Positions 34,896 through 43,000 of a stretch of DNA of 49,885 bases are shown one piece after another. The translations under genes and the position numbers were made by a program. The notes beneath the pieces were generated by a model. The model saw only the letters and a list, made by a program, of their open reading frames with translations, was not told the origin of the DNA and made no database searches. Within the stretch, counting starts at the first letter, position 1. The number at the start of each line of letters is the position of its first letter. Source of the DNA: Gammaproteobacteria bacterium (lineage in GTDB: Bacteria > Pseudomonadota > Gammaproteobacteria > Xanthomonadales > Wenzhouxiangellaceae); contig PXBD01000038.1 in assembly GCA_003565625.1 (NCBI GenBank), positions 1-49,885 on the forward strand, in the 5' to 3' direction.

Positions 34896-35620
34896 GCACG
34901 ACCCAACCGGACAAAGTGCACCAGAAAGCGCTGGTAGATTATCTCGAGCAGCTCCTGCACGACAGCGAGCCGGCCGATCGGCAAGTACCCGACAGCGCCG
35001 CGGCCGCGCCGCCGCTGCCTCGTGATGAAGGCCTGCCCGAGGCCACCGAGTGGTCGCGCGCCACCCTGGCCAGCGCTCCCGAACCCGAACCCGAGCCCGC
35101 ACCCGAGCCCGCACCCGAGCCCGAGCCCGAGCCACCCCCGGAGCCCGGAACCCGGAACCCGGAACCCGAACCACCCGCCGCGTGCGTCCCGGTCGACCCC
35201 GGCGACACCCGCCACTACCTGTTCGAGGTCGCCGGCCTCACCATTGCCTTGCCGGCCGCCCGGGTGACCGCCGAGCAGCGCCTCGACGGCGAGCCGGATG
35301 GAGCCGGCAACGCATTGATTCGCACGCTCGAGCCGAACCAGGGCGGTACGCTGCCCTTGGTCGATCTGGCCCGCCTCCTGCTGCCGGCCGAATCGCCGCT
35401 GCTGGAGGCGGCGCTGTCGGATCGAGCCGGGACCGTGGTGGTGCTGGACGAAGGTCAATGGGCGCTGGCGGGCGCCGGTCCGGGCCGGCTCGAAAACCTG
35501 GCCGAGGAGCCGGTATGCTGGCGCAGTACCGAGGGCGGCCGGGCCTGGCTGGCCGGAACACTGGTTGAGCGTCGGCTGGTGGTGATTGACCTCGACGCCA
35601 TCGCCGGGATGCTGCCATGA
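34892..35620 (+). CDS. parP: ParP-like protein: proline/glutamate linker plus CheW-like domain
   Basis: 242 residues. The N-terminus (about 1-25) carries a conserved-looking helix (VHQKALVDYLEQLLHD), then a Pro/Glu/Ala-rich linker (about 60-105) encoded by hexanucleotide repeats. The C-terminal part (RHYLFEVAGLTIALPAARV, GTLPLVDLARLLLP, LVERRLVVIDLDAIAGM) is a divergent CheW-like domain, called AIF in Vibrio ParP. It would tie ParC to CheA and receptors. Overlaps parC by 4 bases. Confidence 0.82.
   Translation: MSTTQPDKVHQKALVDYLEQLLHDSEPADRQVPDSAAAAPPLPRDEGLPEATEWSRATLASAPEPEPEPAPEPAPEPEPEPPPEPGTRNPEPEPPAACVPVDPGDTRHYLFEVAGLTIALPAARVTAEQRLDGEPDGAGNALIRTLEPNQGGTLPLVDLARLLLPAESPLLEAALSDRAGTVVVLDEGQWALAGAGPGRLENLAEEPVCWRSTEGGRAWLAGTLVERRLVVIDLDAIAGMLP
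35078..35167 (+). repeat. Hexanucleotide and 7-bp tandem repeats in parP
   Basis: From 35078 the units CCCGAA, CCCGAG and CCCGCA alternate (Pro-Glu and Pro-Ala steps); from 35146 three GGAACCC units follow. The second repeat has a 7-base unit, so a change in copy number there would shift the frame. Confidence 0.7.
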
Positions 35621-35653
35621 TGGAACCTGAGTCTCAAGGGCGGCGGGCCGGGC

Positions 35654-35669
35654 TGGCCCGCATTTTGCT
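35654..35669 (+). promoter_or_regulatory. Sigma-54 promoter of the cheW-receptor-cheR-cheD-cheB group
   Basis: TGGCCC-GCATT-TTGCT, correct spacing. It lies in the 88-base gap after parP, 40 bases before the cheW ATG at 35709. The transcript would begin near 35680, which excludes the in-frame TTG at 35676 as a start. Confidence 0.82.
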
Positions 35670-35708
35670 GCTCTTTTGGTCACACGCCCAAGCGGGAGCA
35701 AGTTGGTC

Positions 35709-36191
35709 ATGAGTGCGGTCATCGATACAGCCAGCCAGGAGCAATACGCAGGACCGCGTGAGGAGTGGCTGCAGTTCATGCTCGAAGAGCAGTCCTACGG
35801 GATCAACGTGCTGCAGATTCAGGAAATTCTCTACGGCGGCCTGATCGAACCGGTGCCCGGCTCACCGACCCACGTGCTGGGCGTGATCAACCTGCGCGGC
35901 AGCATCGTGACCGTAGTCGACACCCGGATGCGGCTTGGCCTGCCGTCCAGGGAGCCTTCGCAGAGCGAATGGATCGTCGTGCTCGATGCGATGGGTGAGA
36001 CGGTCGGCCTGATGGTCGATGAAGTGCTCGAGGTTCACAACGTGGATCCGGACCAGGTCGAGAAAATGGCCGGGGCCGATTTGTCGGGCCACGAGCGGCA
36101 CGTGGGCGGCGTGGTGGAATTGTCCTCGATCGGCATGCTGATTCTGCTCGATGCAGCCAGCGTGGCCGGTCTGAAACGGGAGGAGCACTGA
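35709..36191 (+). CDS. cheW: Chemotaxis coupling protein CheW
   Basis: 160 residues from the ATG at 35709. CheW domain with LQFMLEEQSYGINVLQIQEILYG, PGSPTHVLGVINLRGSIVTVVDTRMRLGL and VGLMVDEVLEVHNVDPDQVE. CheW links receptors to CheA. It is the first gene after the sigma-54 promoter at 35654. The next start codon overlaps its stop (TGATG). Confidence 0.94.
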   Translation: MSAVIDTASQEQYAGPREEWLQFMLEEQSYGINVLQIQEILYGGLIEPVPGSPTHVLGVINLRGSIVTVVDTRMRLGLPSREPSQSEWIVVLDAMGETVGLMVDEVLEVHNVDPDQVEKMAGADLSGHERHVGGVVELSSIGMLILLDAASVAGLKREEH

Positions 36192-36409
36192 TGCCGGCCG
36201 TGCCGATTGACCATGTGCGACCAACCAGTCCGGTGCCGCCGAGCAAGCCGGCGCGCAAGAAACGCCGCAAAAGCTCGCGTGACGAGGATAGGGAATCCCG
36301 GCGCGAGTCCGAGCGCAAGCCGGCCCGGCCGGGGTCGGAAGATGGCACAAACGATATCGATGATCACGATAACGATGATGATGCACCGCTGATTGACGAG
36401 TACGCCTGA
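36191..36409 (+). CDS. Small charged hypothetical protein in the che operon
   Basis: 72 residues, not recognised with certainty. The ATG overlaps the cheW stop by one base. The N-terminus is Pro-rich (VPIDHVRPTSPVPPSKPARK), the middle is a basic block (RKKRRKSSRDEDRESRRESE) and the end is acidic (NDIDDHDNDDDAPLIDEYA). No hydrophobic core, so probably disordered. The first 16 residues are hydrophobic-acid mixed and the last five (IDEYA) may be a short binding motif. I recall similar small proteins ending in (H/I)DEYA or DTYA beside cheW in related bacteria, but cannot test this. Tight coupling to cheW supports real translation. Confidence 0.65.
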   Translation: MPAVPIDHVRPTSPVPPSKPARKKRRKSSRDEDRESRRESERKPARPGSEDGTNDIDDHDNDDDAPLIDEYA

Positions 36410-36516
36410 TGACCCAGCCCAAGCCACAGTTCAAGACCGCGCCAGGCGCGCCGCTACCGAAGACAGGTGGGTCGTTTGCGGGCTTGCGCATGAAGCAAGG
36501 GGAGGTTCATGCCTGA
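36409..36516 (+). CDS. Possible 35-residue micro-ORF bridging to the second cheW
   Basis: ATG at 36409 overlaps the stop of the preceding small gene by one base (TGATG), and its stop TGA (36514-36516) lies 8 bases inside the next gene. The product would be basic and Pro/Gly-rich (MTQPKPQFKTAPGAPLPKTG, then GSFAGLRMKQGEVHA). The perfect chain of overlaps suggests coupled translation. There is no homology I can name and it could be chance. Confidence 0.35.
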   Translation: MTQPKPQFKTAPGAPLPKTGGSFAGLRMKQGEVHA

Positions 36517-37018
36517 ACAGGATCAAAGCGCACGCGCCGCCGAGCGGGTCGGACCCAAGATTCTCACCTTCGAAGTGCTGGGCGAGGACTACGGCATCGA
36601 CATCGAGCACGTGCGCGAAATCCGCGGCTGGGCGAGCGTGCGCTCGGTGCCCGGCGCGGCCGATTTCGTGCTCGGCATTTTGCGTCTGCGCGGTTCCGTC
36701 ATTCCGATTGTCGATCTGCGCCGGCGACTGGGCTTGGGTCAGAGCGTGTGCGACAACCGCACCGTGGTGATCATCGTGGCCCTGGGTCACGGCCGCACGG
36801 TCAACAATGTCGGTCTGGTCGTTGATAGCGTCTCGGATGTGGTCGACCTGAGTCGCGGCCGGCTGGTGGATTCGCCGGAGCTGGGTACTCCGGCGCAGAA
36901 GGCGCTGGCCCGCGAGGTCGGGCTGCTGGACGATCGCATGTACCTGCTGATCGACCTGGAACGGATTTTTGACCAGAAGGAACTGGCCGCCCTGGAACAC
37001 GTGGTGGCACCGGGCTGA
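36509..37018 (+). CDS. Second CheW-like coupling protein of the first set
   Basis: 169 residues; AGGGGAGG precedes the ATG at 36509. CheW fold: ILTFEVLGEDYGIDIEHVREIRG, VPGAADFVLGILRLRGSVIPIVDLRRRLGL, then VGLVVDSVSDVVDLSR and MYLLIDLERIF. Differs from the first cheW in an N-terminal extension and a longer C-terminus. Two CheW in one operon may support different receptor couplings; there is no receiver domain, so it is not CheV. Confidence 0.9.
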   Translation: MPEQDQSARAAERVGPKILTFEVLGEDYGIDIEHVREIRGWASVRSVPGAADFVLGILRLRGSVIPIVDLRRRLGLGQSVCDNRTVVIIVALGHGRTVNNVGLVVDSVSDVVDLSRGRLVDSPELGTPAQKALAREVGLLDDRMYLLIDLERIFDQKELAALEHVVAPG

Positions 37019-37051
37019 ATGGCCCGACAATCAGAACAAGAGGCAACGAGC

Positions 37052-38734
37052 ATGTTTGCAAAGATGAAATTAAGCCAGATGAGTGTGCGCCAGAAACTGG
37101 TGCTGGTCCTGATCCTGCTGACCCTGCTGGTCCTCGGCGGGCTGGTGGCCGGCGTTGGCAGCCTGTGGTCGTCCAACCGTTCCATGGAGCAGTTGTATGA
37201 GCAGGAAATGGGCGGCGTGGTCGACATGCTGCAGGCGCGCGATATCGCTTTTTCCACGTTTGCCGCCATTCAGTCGGCGCTGGCTTCGCGCAGTGCCGCT
37301 ATTGCCGGCGAAACCGCCGAGCAGGTCGAGCGCGATCTGGTCCGCCTGGAGCAGATCTTTCGCGCTGCCGCAACGCGCGCGCAGTCCGATGAACTGCGTG
37401 ACCTGATGGTCAGGATCACGGCGGCTCGCGGCGACTTCGCCAACGTAGCCTCCGAGGCCATCAATCGGATGGCCGCGGCCGAGTATGACCGCGCCCGGTT
37501 CCTGGTCGAAACCGAACTGGAGCCGGCCATGACTCCGCTCCTGGCCCTGACCGGCGAGTATGCCGACTACCAGACCGAACAGGCGCGCCAGCGCCATGCC
37601 GCCTCGGTGCTGCTGGGGCGCATCCTGATGGCGGTATCAGCACTGGCGGTTGTGGTTCTGATTGTGCTGCTGATCGCGGTTCTGCGCTCGGTTGCCGCCA
37701 GCCTGCGTCACTCGGTGGCCTCGGCGGTGGCAGTGGCCGATCGCATTGCCTCGGGCGAGTTGGGTCATGCCATTGATATTGAAGACCACAACGAACTCGG
37801 TGAGCTGCTGCATCGGCTGGCCGACATGGACCGCCACATCGCCGGCATCGTCAGCGAAATTCTTGACGCCTCGATGGCGGTGCGCAACGGCGCCGGGGAG
37901 ATTTCCCAGGGCAACGAAGACCTCGCCCAGCGCACCCAGCAGCAGGCTTCCTCGCTGGAAGAGACCGCATCGACCATGGAGGAGATGACCGCCTCGGTCA
38001 AGCAGAACGCCGACAATGCCAGCCAGGCCAACCAGCTGGCCAAGGGTGCGCGCGACAAGGCCGAGGCCGGCGGCGACGTGGTCCGGCGCACCATCGAGGC
38101 CATGCAGGGCATCAGCGACAGCAGCGAGCAGATCTCGGCCATCATCGGCACCATTGACGAGATTGCTTTCCAGACCAACCTGCTGGCTCTGAATGCCGCC
38201 GTCGAGGCGGCCCGCGCCGGCGAGCAGGGACGGGGCTTTTCGGTCGTGGCCGCGGAAGTGCGCAGCCTCGCCCAGCGCAGCGCGGCAGCGGCCAAGGAGA
38301 TCAAGGGCCTGATCACCGACAGCGTGCATCGGGTGGAAAGCGGCAGTGAACTGGTCGATGAGTCCGGCAAGACGCTCGAAGAGATCGTGTCCAGCTTCAA
38401 GCAGGTGGCCGAGATCGTGGCTGAAATTTCAGCGGCCAGTTACGAGCAGTCGGCCGGGATCGAGGAAGTCAACCGCGCCGTCTCGCAGATGGACGAGGTG
38501 ACCCAGCGCAATGCCGCCCTGGTCGAGGAGGCCGCTGCCGCCAGCCGCGCGCTGGAAGAACAGGCCCTGCAGATGACCGAAAAGATCTCGTACTTCCGCA
38601 TCCAGGGCGCAAGCGCGGCCGCCGTCAGCGCGCCGCGTTCTTCGCCGCCGCGTCCTTCAGCGCAGACGAGTGACTCCGGCCGCAAGGCCGCGCCCGCGGC
38701 CGACGAATCCGAGGCGGTCTGGGAGGAGTTCTGA
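37052..38734 (+). CDS. Methyl-accepting chemotaxis receptor with CheR/CheB tether
   Basis: 560 residues from the ATG at 37052 (AGAGG upstream); an ATG at 37019 directly after the previous stop is possible. Membrane helices at about 14-36 and 188-212 enclose a four-helix-bundle type sensor domain. HAMP follows ([31 protein letters not shown]). The signalling tip is canonical ([26 protein letters not shown]), with methylation-type helices on both sides ([16 protein letters not shown]). The last residues, AVWEEF, fit the xWxxF pentapeptide that tethers CheR and CheB. cheR follows 4 bases later. Confidence 0.95.
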   Translation: MFAKMKLSQMSVRQKLVLVLILLTLLVLGGLVAGVGSLWSSNRSMEQLYEQEMGGVVDMLQARDIAFSTFAAIQSALASRSAAIAGETAEQVERDLVRLEQIFRAAATRAQSDELRDLMVRITAARGDFANVASEAINRMAAAEYDRARFLVETELEPAMTPLLALTGEYADYQTEQARQRHAASVLLGRILMAVSALAVVVLIVLLIAVLRSVAASLRHSVASAVAVADRIASGELGHAIDIEDHNELGELLHRLADMDRHIAGIVSEILDASMAVRNGAGEISQGNEDLAQRTQQQASSLEETASTMEEMTASVKQNADNASQANQLAKGARDKAEAGGDVVRRTIEAMQGISDSSEQISAIIGTIDEIAFQTNLLALNAAVEAARAGEQGRGFSVVAAEVRSLAQRSAAAAKEIKGLITDSVHRVESGSELVDESGKTLEEIVSSFKQVAEIVAEISAASYEQSAGIEEVNRAVSQMDEVTQRNAALVEEAAAASRALEEQALQMTEKISYFRIQGASAAAVSAPRSSPPRPSAQTSDSGRKAAPAADESEAVWEEF

Positions 38735-38738
38735 GCCT

Positions 38739-39596
38739 TTGACCGAATCGCCACGGCAGGGACAGCGAACAGGCGCCGGCAGAGAGGATCTGACGGCGCC
38801 GGAGTTCGACTTCATCCGCAGCCTGATCCGCGACTATGCCGGTATTGTTATCGGCGAGAACAAGCGTTCCATGGTCCAGGGACGCATCAACCGGCGCATG
38901 CGCGAGCTCGGCATTCGCGATATCGGCGAGTACCTGGACTACATTCGGGCCGCGCCCGAGGTCGAGCGCGACGGCCTGGCCTCCGCGCTGACCACCAACG
39001 TCACCGCGTTTTTCCGCGAAAACCACCACTTTGACTATCTGAAAACGGAGTTTCTGCCCAGCGTGCGCGAGCGCGGGCTGCGCCGCCTGCGGGCCTGGTC
39101 GGCGGGCTGTTCCAGCGGCGAGGAGGCCTATTCGATTGCCATCACCTTGCTCGAGGGCATGGCCGATGAGCCGGGCTGGGATATCGGCGTGCTCGCCACC
39201 GACCTGGATTTCAACATGATCCGTTTTGCCCGCGAGGGCGTGTATCCGCTCGACCGGGTCGAACGGCTGCCGCCGGAGCGGCTCAAGCGCTGGTTTCTGC
39301 GCGGCGGCGGCAGCCACGCGGGCCGGGTCCGGGTGCGCCCGGAGTTGCAGCGGGTGGTTCGGGTCATGCCGTTGAATCTGCTCGAAGACTGGCCCATGCG
39401 CGGGCCGTTCGACATGATATTCTGCAGAAACGTTTTTATTTACTTCGATCGCGAGGTCAAGACCCGAATCGTGAATGGCTACGCAGACCTGCTCCCGCCG
39501 GGCGGGCTCCTGTTCATCGGTCACTCCGAAAGCCTGCACGGTCTGACCGATCGCTTCGAACTCATCGGGAGCACGATCTACAGGAAAATTCGATGA
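38739..39596 (+). CDS. cheR: Chemoreceptor methyltransferase CheR (first set)
   Basis: 285 residues from a TTG at 38739, four bases after the receptor stop, with GGAGG inside the end of the receptor gene as binding site. N-terminal helical domain (FDFIRSLIRDYAGIVIGENKRSMVQGRINRRM), then NVTAFFRENHHFDYL, the SAM site LRAWSAGCSSGEEAYSIAI, and FDMIFCRNVFIYFDREVKTRIV. CheR adds methyl groups to receptor glutamates. The upstream receptor ends with the matching pentapeptide. Confidence 0.95.
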   Translation: MTESPRQGQRTGAGREDLTAPEFDFIRSLIRDYAGIVIGENKRSMVQGRINRRMRELGIRDIGEYLDYIRAAPEVERDGLASALTTNVTAFFRENHHFDYLKTEFLPSVRERGLRRLRAWSAGCSSGEEAYSIAITLLEGMADEPGWDIGVLATDLDFNMIRFAREGVYPLDRVERLPPERLKRWFLRGGGSHAGRVRVRPELQRVVRVMPLNLLEDWPMRGPFDMIFCRNVFIYFDREVKTRIVNGYADLLPPGGLLFIGHSESLHGLTDRFELIGSTIYRKIR

Positions 39597-40195
39597 TCCA
39601 GGGGGGCGATGAAGAATGCCGGCGCGTTGGTGATGTCAACGATTTCATTGATGCGGTCACCGGCGAGCGCCTGATCCGGGTGCTGTTGGGCGGGGGCTTT
39701 GTTACCCGCCGGTCGAGCCGTCTGCTGACCCTGCTGGGGTCGTGCGTGGCGGTCTGCCTGTTTGACCCGGTGGCCCGGGTCGGCGGGATGAATCATTTTC
39801 TGCTGCCCGAGGGCAATGACCGCAGCCCACCGCCCGATGACGGCCGTTTTGGCGTCGATGCGCTGCCCTGGCTGGTGCATTCAACCCTGGATCTTGGCGC
39901 ACAGCGTCAGCGGCTGCAGGCCAAGTTGTTCGGCGGCGCCGGCGCCATGGGCACGCGCAACCAGGTCGGCAACAGCAATATCGATTTTGCCCGGCAGTAT
40001 CTTGAGCAGCACGCCATCCCGGTTGTGGCCGAGGATGTTGGCAAAAAGGTTTCGCGCCAGGTGCGCTTCGATTCGGCCAGCGGCCGGGTGTTCGTGCGCT
40101 ACGTGGATTCAGGTGACGGCCAGGCGCTGCTGCGGCGTGAGCAGGCAGCCCGGGCGCAGGCGGGAGCCGCAGCCGAGCGGCTGCCGGAAACCTAA
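39593..40195 (+). CDS. cheD: Chemoreceptor glutamine deamidase CheD
   Basis: 200 residues, ATG overlapping the cheR stop. The catalytic Cys is in LGSCVAVCLFDP and the His in GGMNHFLLP, followed by KLFGGAGAM and NVGNSN-like QVGNSNIDFARQYL. CheD deamidates receptor Gln residues and in some species interacts with CheC. The C-terminal tail after RYVDSGDG is longer than in the shortest members. Confidence 0.95.
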   Translation: MIQGGDEECRRVGDVNDFIDAVTGERLIRVLLGGGFVTRRSSRLLTLLGSCVAVCLFDPVARVGGMNHFLLPEGNDRSPPPDDGRFGVDALPWLVHSTLDLGAQRQRLQAKLFGGAGAMGTRNQVGNSNIDFARQYLEQHAIPVVAEDVGKKVSRQVRFDSASGRVFVRYVDSGDGQALLRREQAARAQAGAAAERLPET

Positions 40196-40230
40196 CCTTC
40201 CCGGAAACCTAACCTCCAAGGAGCAGGGGC

Positions 40231-41265
40231 ATGATTCGCGTTCTGATTGTTGATGATTCCGCGCTGGTGCGCACCATACTGACCCGGGTGCTGGACAGTG
40301 ATCCGGAGATCGAGGTCATCGGCACGGCGCCGGACCCGTTCGTGGCCCGCGACAAGATCAAGCAACTCAACCCCGATGTCATCACCCTCGACATCGAGAT
40401 GCCGCGCATGGACGGCATTACCTTTCTGCAAAACCTGATGCGGCTGCGGCCGATGCCGGTGGTGATGGTCTCGACCCTGACCCAGCACGGCGCCGATGCC
40501 ACCCTCAAGGCGCTGGCGCTGGGCGCGGTCGACTACGTCGGCAAGCCGCAGGCCGATATCGGCGAGAAACTGGGCGAATACGCCGAGGAATTGATTACCA
40601 AAGTCAAGTCGGCGGCCAGTTCGAGACCGCGCACTCTGCGCACCCAGGCGGCGCCGAAAATCGAGCGCTTTGCGGCTTCCGGCAGCCGTCGCCTGGTCGT
40701 GATGGGGGCTTCGACCGGGGGCACCCAGGCGGTTCGGGAAGTGCTCGAAGTATTGCCGGCCTCGGCCCCGCCGATCGTTATCGCCCAGCACATTCCGGCT
40801 TCTTTCAGCAAGCCGTTTGCCGAGCGGCTGGACCGGTACTCGGCGATGACCGTCTGCGAGGCCGAAAACGGCATGCGGATCCAGCCCGGTCATGCCTACA
40901 TCGCCCCTGGCGATCGGCACCTGGGGGTGGGCAAATCCGGGTTGGAGTGGGTTTGCCAGGTGCACGACGGCAAGCGCGTCAACCGACACCGGCCGAGCGT
41001 CGACGTGCTGTTTCTGACCGCGGCCCGCTCGGTCGGCAAGAGCGCAATCGGGGTGCTGCTAACCGGCATGGGCGATGACGGGGCCCGCGGCCTGAAAGCC
41101 TTGCACGATGCCGGCGCCGAAACCCTGGTCCAGGACGAGGCCACCAGCGTGGTCTGGGGCATGCCCGGGGCGGCAGTGCGGCTGGGCGCAAGCGATCACA
41201 TCGTGGCCCTGGGCGATATGGCCCAGGCGCTGCTGACTGCGGCCGGAGGCGATGCGCCGGCCTGA
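40231..41265 (+). CDS. cheB: Chemotaxis methylesterase CheB (first set)
   Basis: 344 residues. Receiver domain with VDDSALVRTIL and phospho-Asp54 ([11 protein letters not shown]). Linker, then the esterase: catalytic Ser in MGASTGGTQAVREVL, His in IAQHIPASFSKPFAERL and Asp in LTGMGDDGARG. CheB removes receptor methyl groups when phosphorylated by CheA. AAGGAG precedes the ATG. It closes the first set; a sigma-54 promoter for the second set follows. Confidence 0.96.
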   Translation: MIRVLIVDDSALVRTILTRVLDSDPEIEVIGTAPDPFVARDKIKQLNPDVITLDIEMPRMDGITFLQNLMRLRPMPVVMVSTLTQHGADATLKALALGAVDYVGKPQADIGEKLGEYAEELITKVKSAASSRPRTLRTQAAPKIERFAASGSRRLVVMGASTGGTQAVREVLEVLPASAPPIVIAQHIPASFSKPFAERLDRYSAMTVCEAENGMRIQPGHAYIAPGDRHLGVGKSGLEWVCQVHDGKRVNRHRPSVDVLFLTAARSVGKSAIGVLLTGMGDDGARGLKALHDAGAETLVQDEATSVVWGMPGAAVRLGASDHIVALGDMAQALLTAAGGDAPA

Positions 41266-41285
41266 TCGATATTTCTGGACAAGGC

Positions 41286-41301
41286 TGGCACCGGGCTTGC
41301 A
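41286..41301 (+). promoter_or_regulatory. Sigma-54 promoter of the second chemotaxis operon
   Basis: TGGCAC-CGGGC-TTGCA, no mismatch, 41 bases before the ATG at 41342. Very similar in flanks to the site inside fliI (both read AGGCTGGCAC). Confidence 0.88.
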
Positions 41302-41341
41302 GATACTGCCTGATCATCGCAACAAGCCGAGGAATTGAGCT

Positions 41342-42565
41342 ATGATGAAGGGTAGCAAGGAGGGCACTGAAGTGATGCAGGCCAAACAGGCCAGCCAGGC
41401 CGGATCCATCAAGCCAGCGAACGGACAGGGACGCAGCATGCTGCTGGTCGTTTTTGCTCCCGTGTTGCTGGCCGTGGCCGGGCTGTGGACCCTGGCCGGA
41501 TTCAACCTAGCCAGCGCCAGTCTGGGCGGTGGCGTCGTGGTGCTTGCCGCAGTCGGTTCCTGGTGGCTGCATCAGCGCCAGCTCGAGCAGGCCCGGGTCG
41601 AGGCCGAGGCCGTGGCCGCAGCTGCGCCCGACGGGGCGCTGGAGCAGCTGGTGGGCGAATCGCTGCCGATCTGGTCGCGCCACATTGATCACTCCAACCG
41701 CTACGTCGAGGATTCGGTCTCGGGGCTGATGCAACAGTTCAGCTACCTGATCGACAGTCTAAATCAGTCGGTTTCGGCTTCCTCGGAAACCGACGGCAGC
41801 GACCATGTCATTGGCACCATCAACAGCAGCCAGGTGGACTTGTCGAACGCGGTCAGCGCGCTGCGCCAGACCCAGCAAAGCCGCCAGCAGATGCTCGAGG
41901 AGTTGCGCCAGCTCAAAACTTTCACCGCCGAGCTCCAGGATATGGCCGCCGAGGTGGTCTCGATTGCCGACCACACCAATCTGCTGGCGCTGAATGCCGG
42001 CATCGAGTCGGCCCGGGCCGGGGAAGCCGGCAAGGGCTTTTCGGTCGTGGCCACCGAGATCCGCGGCTTGTCGCTGCGCTCGCGCGAAACCGCCACCCAG
42101 ATGACCGACAAGGTCTTGTCGATCAAGAAATCGATCGAGTCGACGGTGGATACCGCCGAGGTGGCGCTCAGCCGGTCCAGCGAACAGCTGGCCGAAACCG
42201 AGCAGAGCATCGACCACGTGATCACCAAGTCGCGCGAAGTCATCGGGCAGCTCCAGCAGTCCTCACGCAACCTGCGTGACGATGCCGATGGCGTGCGCCG
42301 GGTCATCGAGCAACTGATCGTCGAGCTGCAGTTCCAGGATCGGGTCAGCCAGATCCTGACCCAGGTCAGCTCCAACCTGCGCGACCTGGAAAAGGAAATC
42401 AGCGAGGCGCGGGATGCCGACGGCCACATCCGCAAGCTGGACTTCGATGCCGATGTCTGGCTGGCCAAGATGCAGGCCAGCTACACCATGCTGGATCAGC
42501 ACCGCACGCATCGCGGCGAAGAAAGTAAAGAGACCTCGAAAGATTCGGAAATCGAGTTTTTCTAG
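41342..42565 (+). CDS. Sensorless receptor-like protein with CheZ-like D-x3-Q motif
   Basis: 407 residues; GAGGA lies eight bases before the ATG. Two membrane helices close together (about 33-53 and 56-77) leave no periplasmic sensor. The cytoplasmic part is coiled coil with a receptor-like hairpin tip, but it reads [26 protein letters not shown]: Phe-Gln of the usual IAFQTN are replaced by Asp-His. Near the C-terminus, [15 protein letters not shown] (Asp333, Gln337) has the exact F-Q-D-x3-Q form of CheZ (FQDLSGQ in cheZ at 29663). A flexible segment and the ending DSEIEFF follow. It opens an operon with cheY and no cheZ. It may be a membrane-bound CheY phosphatase, an accessory receptor, or both. 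Confidence 0.8.
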   Translation: MMKGSKEGTEVMQAKQASQAGSIKPANGQGRSMLLVVFAPVLLAVAGLWTLAGFNLASASLGGGVVVLAAVGSWWLHQRQLEQARVEAEAVAAAAPDGALEQLVGESLPIWSRHIDHSNRYVEDSVSGLMQQFSYLIDSLNQSVSASSETDGSDHVIGTINSSQVDLSNAVSALRQTQQSRQQMLEELRQLKTFTAELQDMAAEVVSIADHTNLLALNAGIESARAGEAGKGFSVVATEIRGLSLRSRETATQMTDKVLSIKKSIESTVDTAEVALSRSSEQLAETEQSIDHVITKSREVIGQLQQSSRNLRDDADGVRRVIEQLIVELQFQDRVSQILTQVSSNLRDLEKEISEARDADGHIRKLDFDADVWLAKMQASYTMLDQHRTHRGEESKETSKDSEIEFF

Positions 42566-42611
42566 GCGCTAATCATCAGGCGACAACGATTGAACCGAGG
42601 AGGCTTTTGCC

Positions 42612-42977
42612 TTGGAAAAGACGGTACTGATAGTCGATGATTCGGCCTCTCTGCGCCAGCTCGTCGTGCTGGCGCTGAAGGGTTCGGGTTTCCGCGTGGT
42701 CGAAGCCACGGACGGCGTGGACGGGCTGGCAAAGCTCGATGGCGGCCGTGTCCACCTGATCATCAGCGACGTCAATATGCCCAACATGGATGGGCTGACG
42801 TTTCTCAAGGAGGTCAAGAAGCGACCCGACACCCGCTTTACCCCGGTGATCATGCTGACCACCGAGTCGGCAGCCGACAAAAAAGAGGAAGGGCGCGCCG
42901 CCGGCGCCAAGGCCTGGGTGGTCAAGCCTTTTCAGCCCCAGCAGATGTTGGCTGCGGTCAACAAACTCATTCAGTAG
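42612..42977 (+). CDS. CheY-like response regulator (second set)
   Basis: 121 residues, single receiver domain, TTG start at 42612 with GAGGAGG upstream. Acidic pocket Asp9-Asp10 (LIVDDSASLRQ), phospho-Asp53 (ISDVNMPNMDG), Thr in IMLTTES and Lys in WVVKPFQP. Likely partner of CheA at 43363. No output domain. It differs clearly from the first CheY, so it need not bind FliM. Confidence 0.93.
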   Translation: MEKTVLIVDDSASLRQLVVLALKGSGFRVVEATDGVDGLAKLDGGRVHLIISDVNMPNMDGLTFLKEVKKRPDTRFTPVIMLTTESAADKKEEGRAAGAKAWVVKPFQPQQMLAAVNKLIQ

Positions 42978-43000
42978 CGCACAACGCGCGGGGAGGACGC

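Noticed and set aside
35617..35712. A 31-codon ORF exactly bridging the parP stop and the cheW start with overlaps at both ends
   Set aside because: It runs through the sigma-54 promoter at 35654, and the putative product has no conserved-looking pattern; most likely chance.
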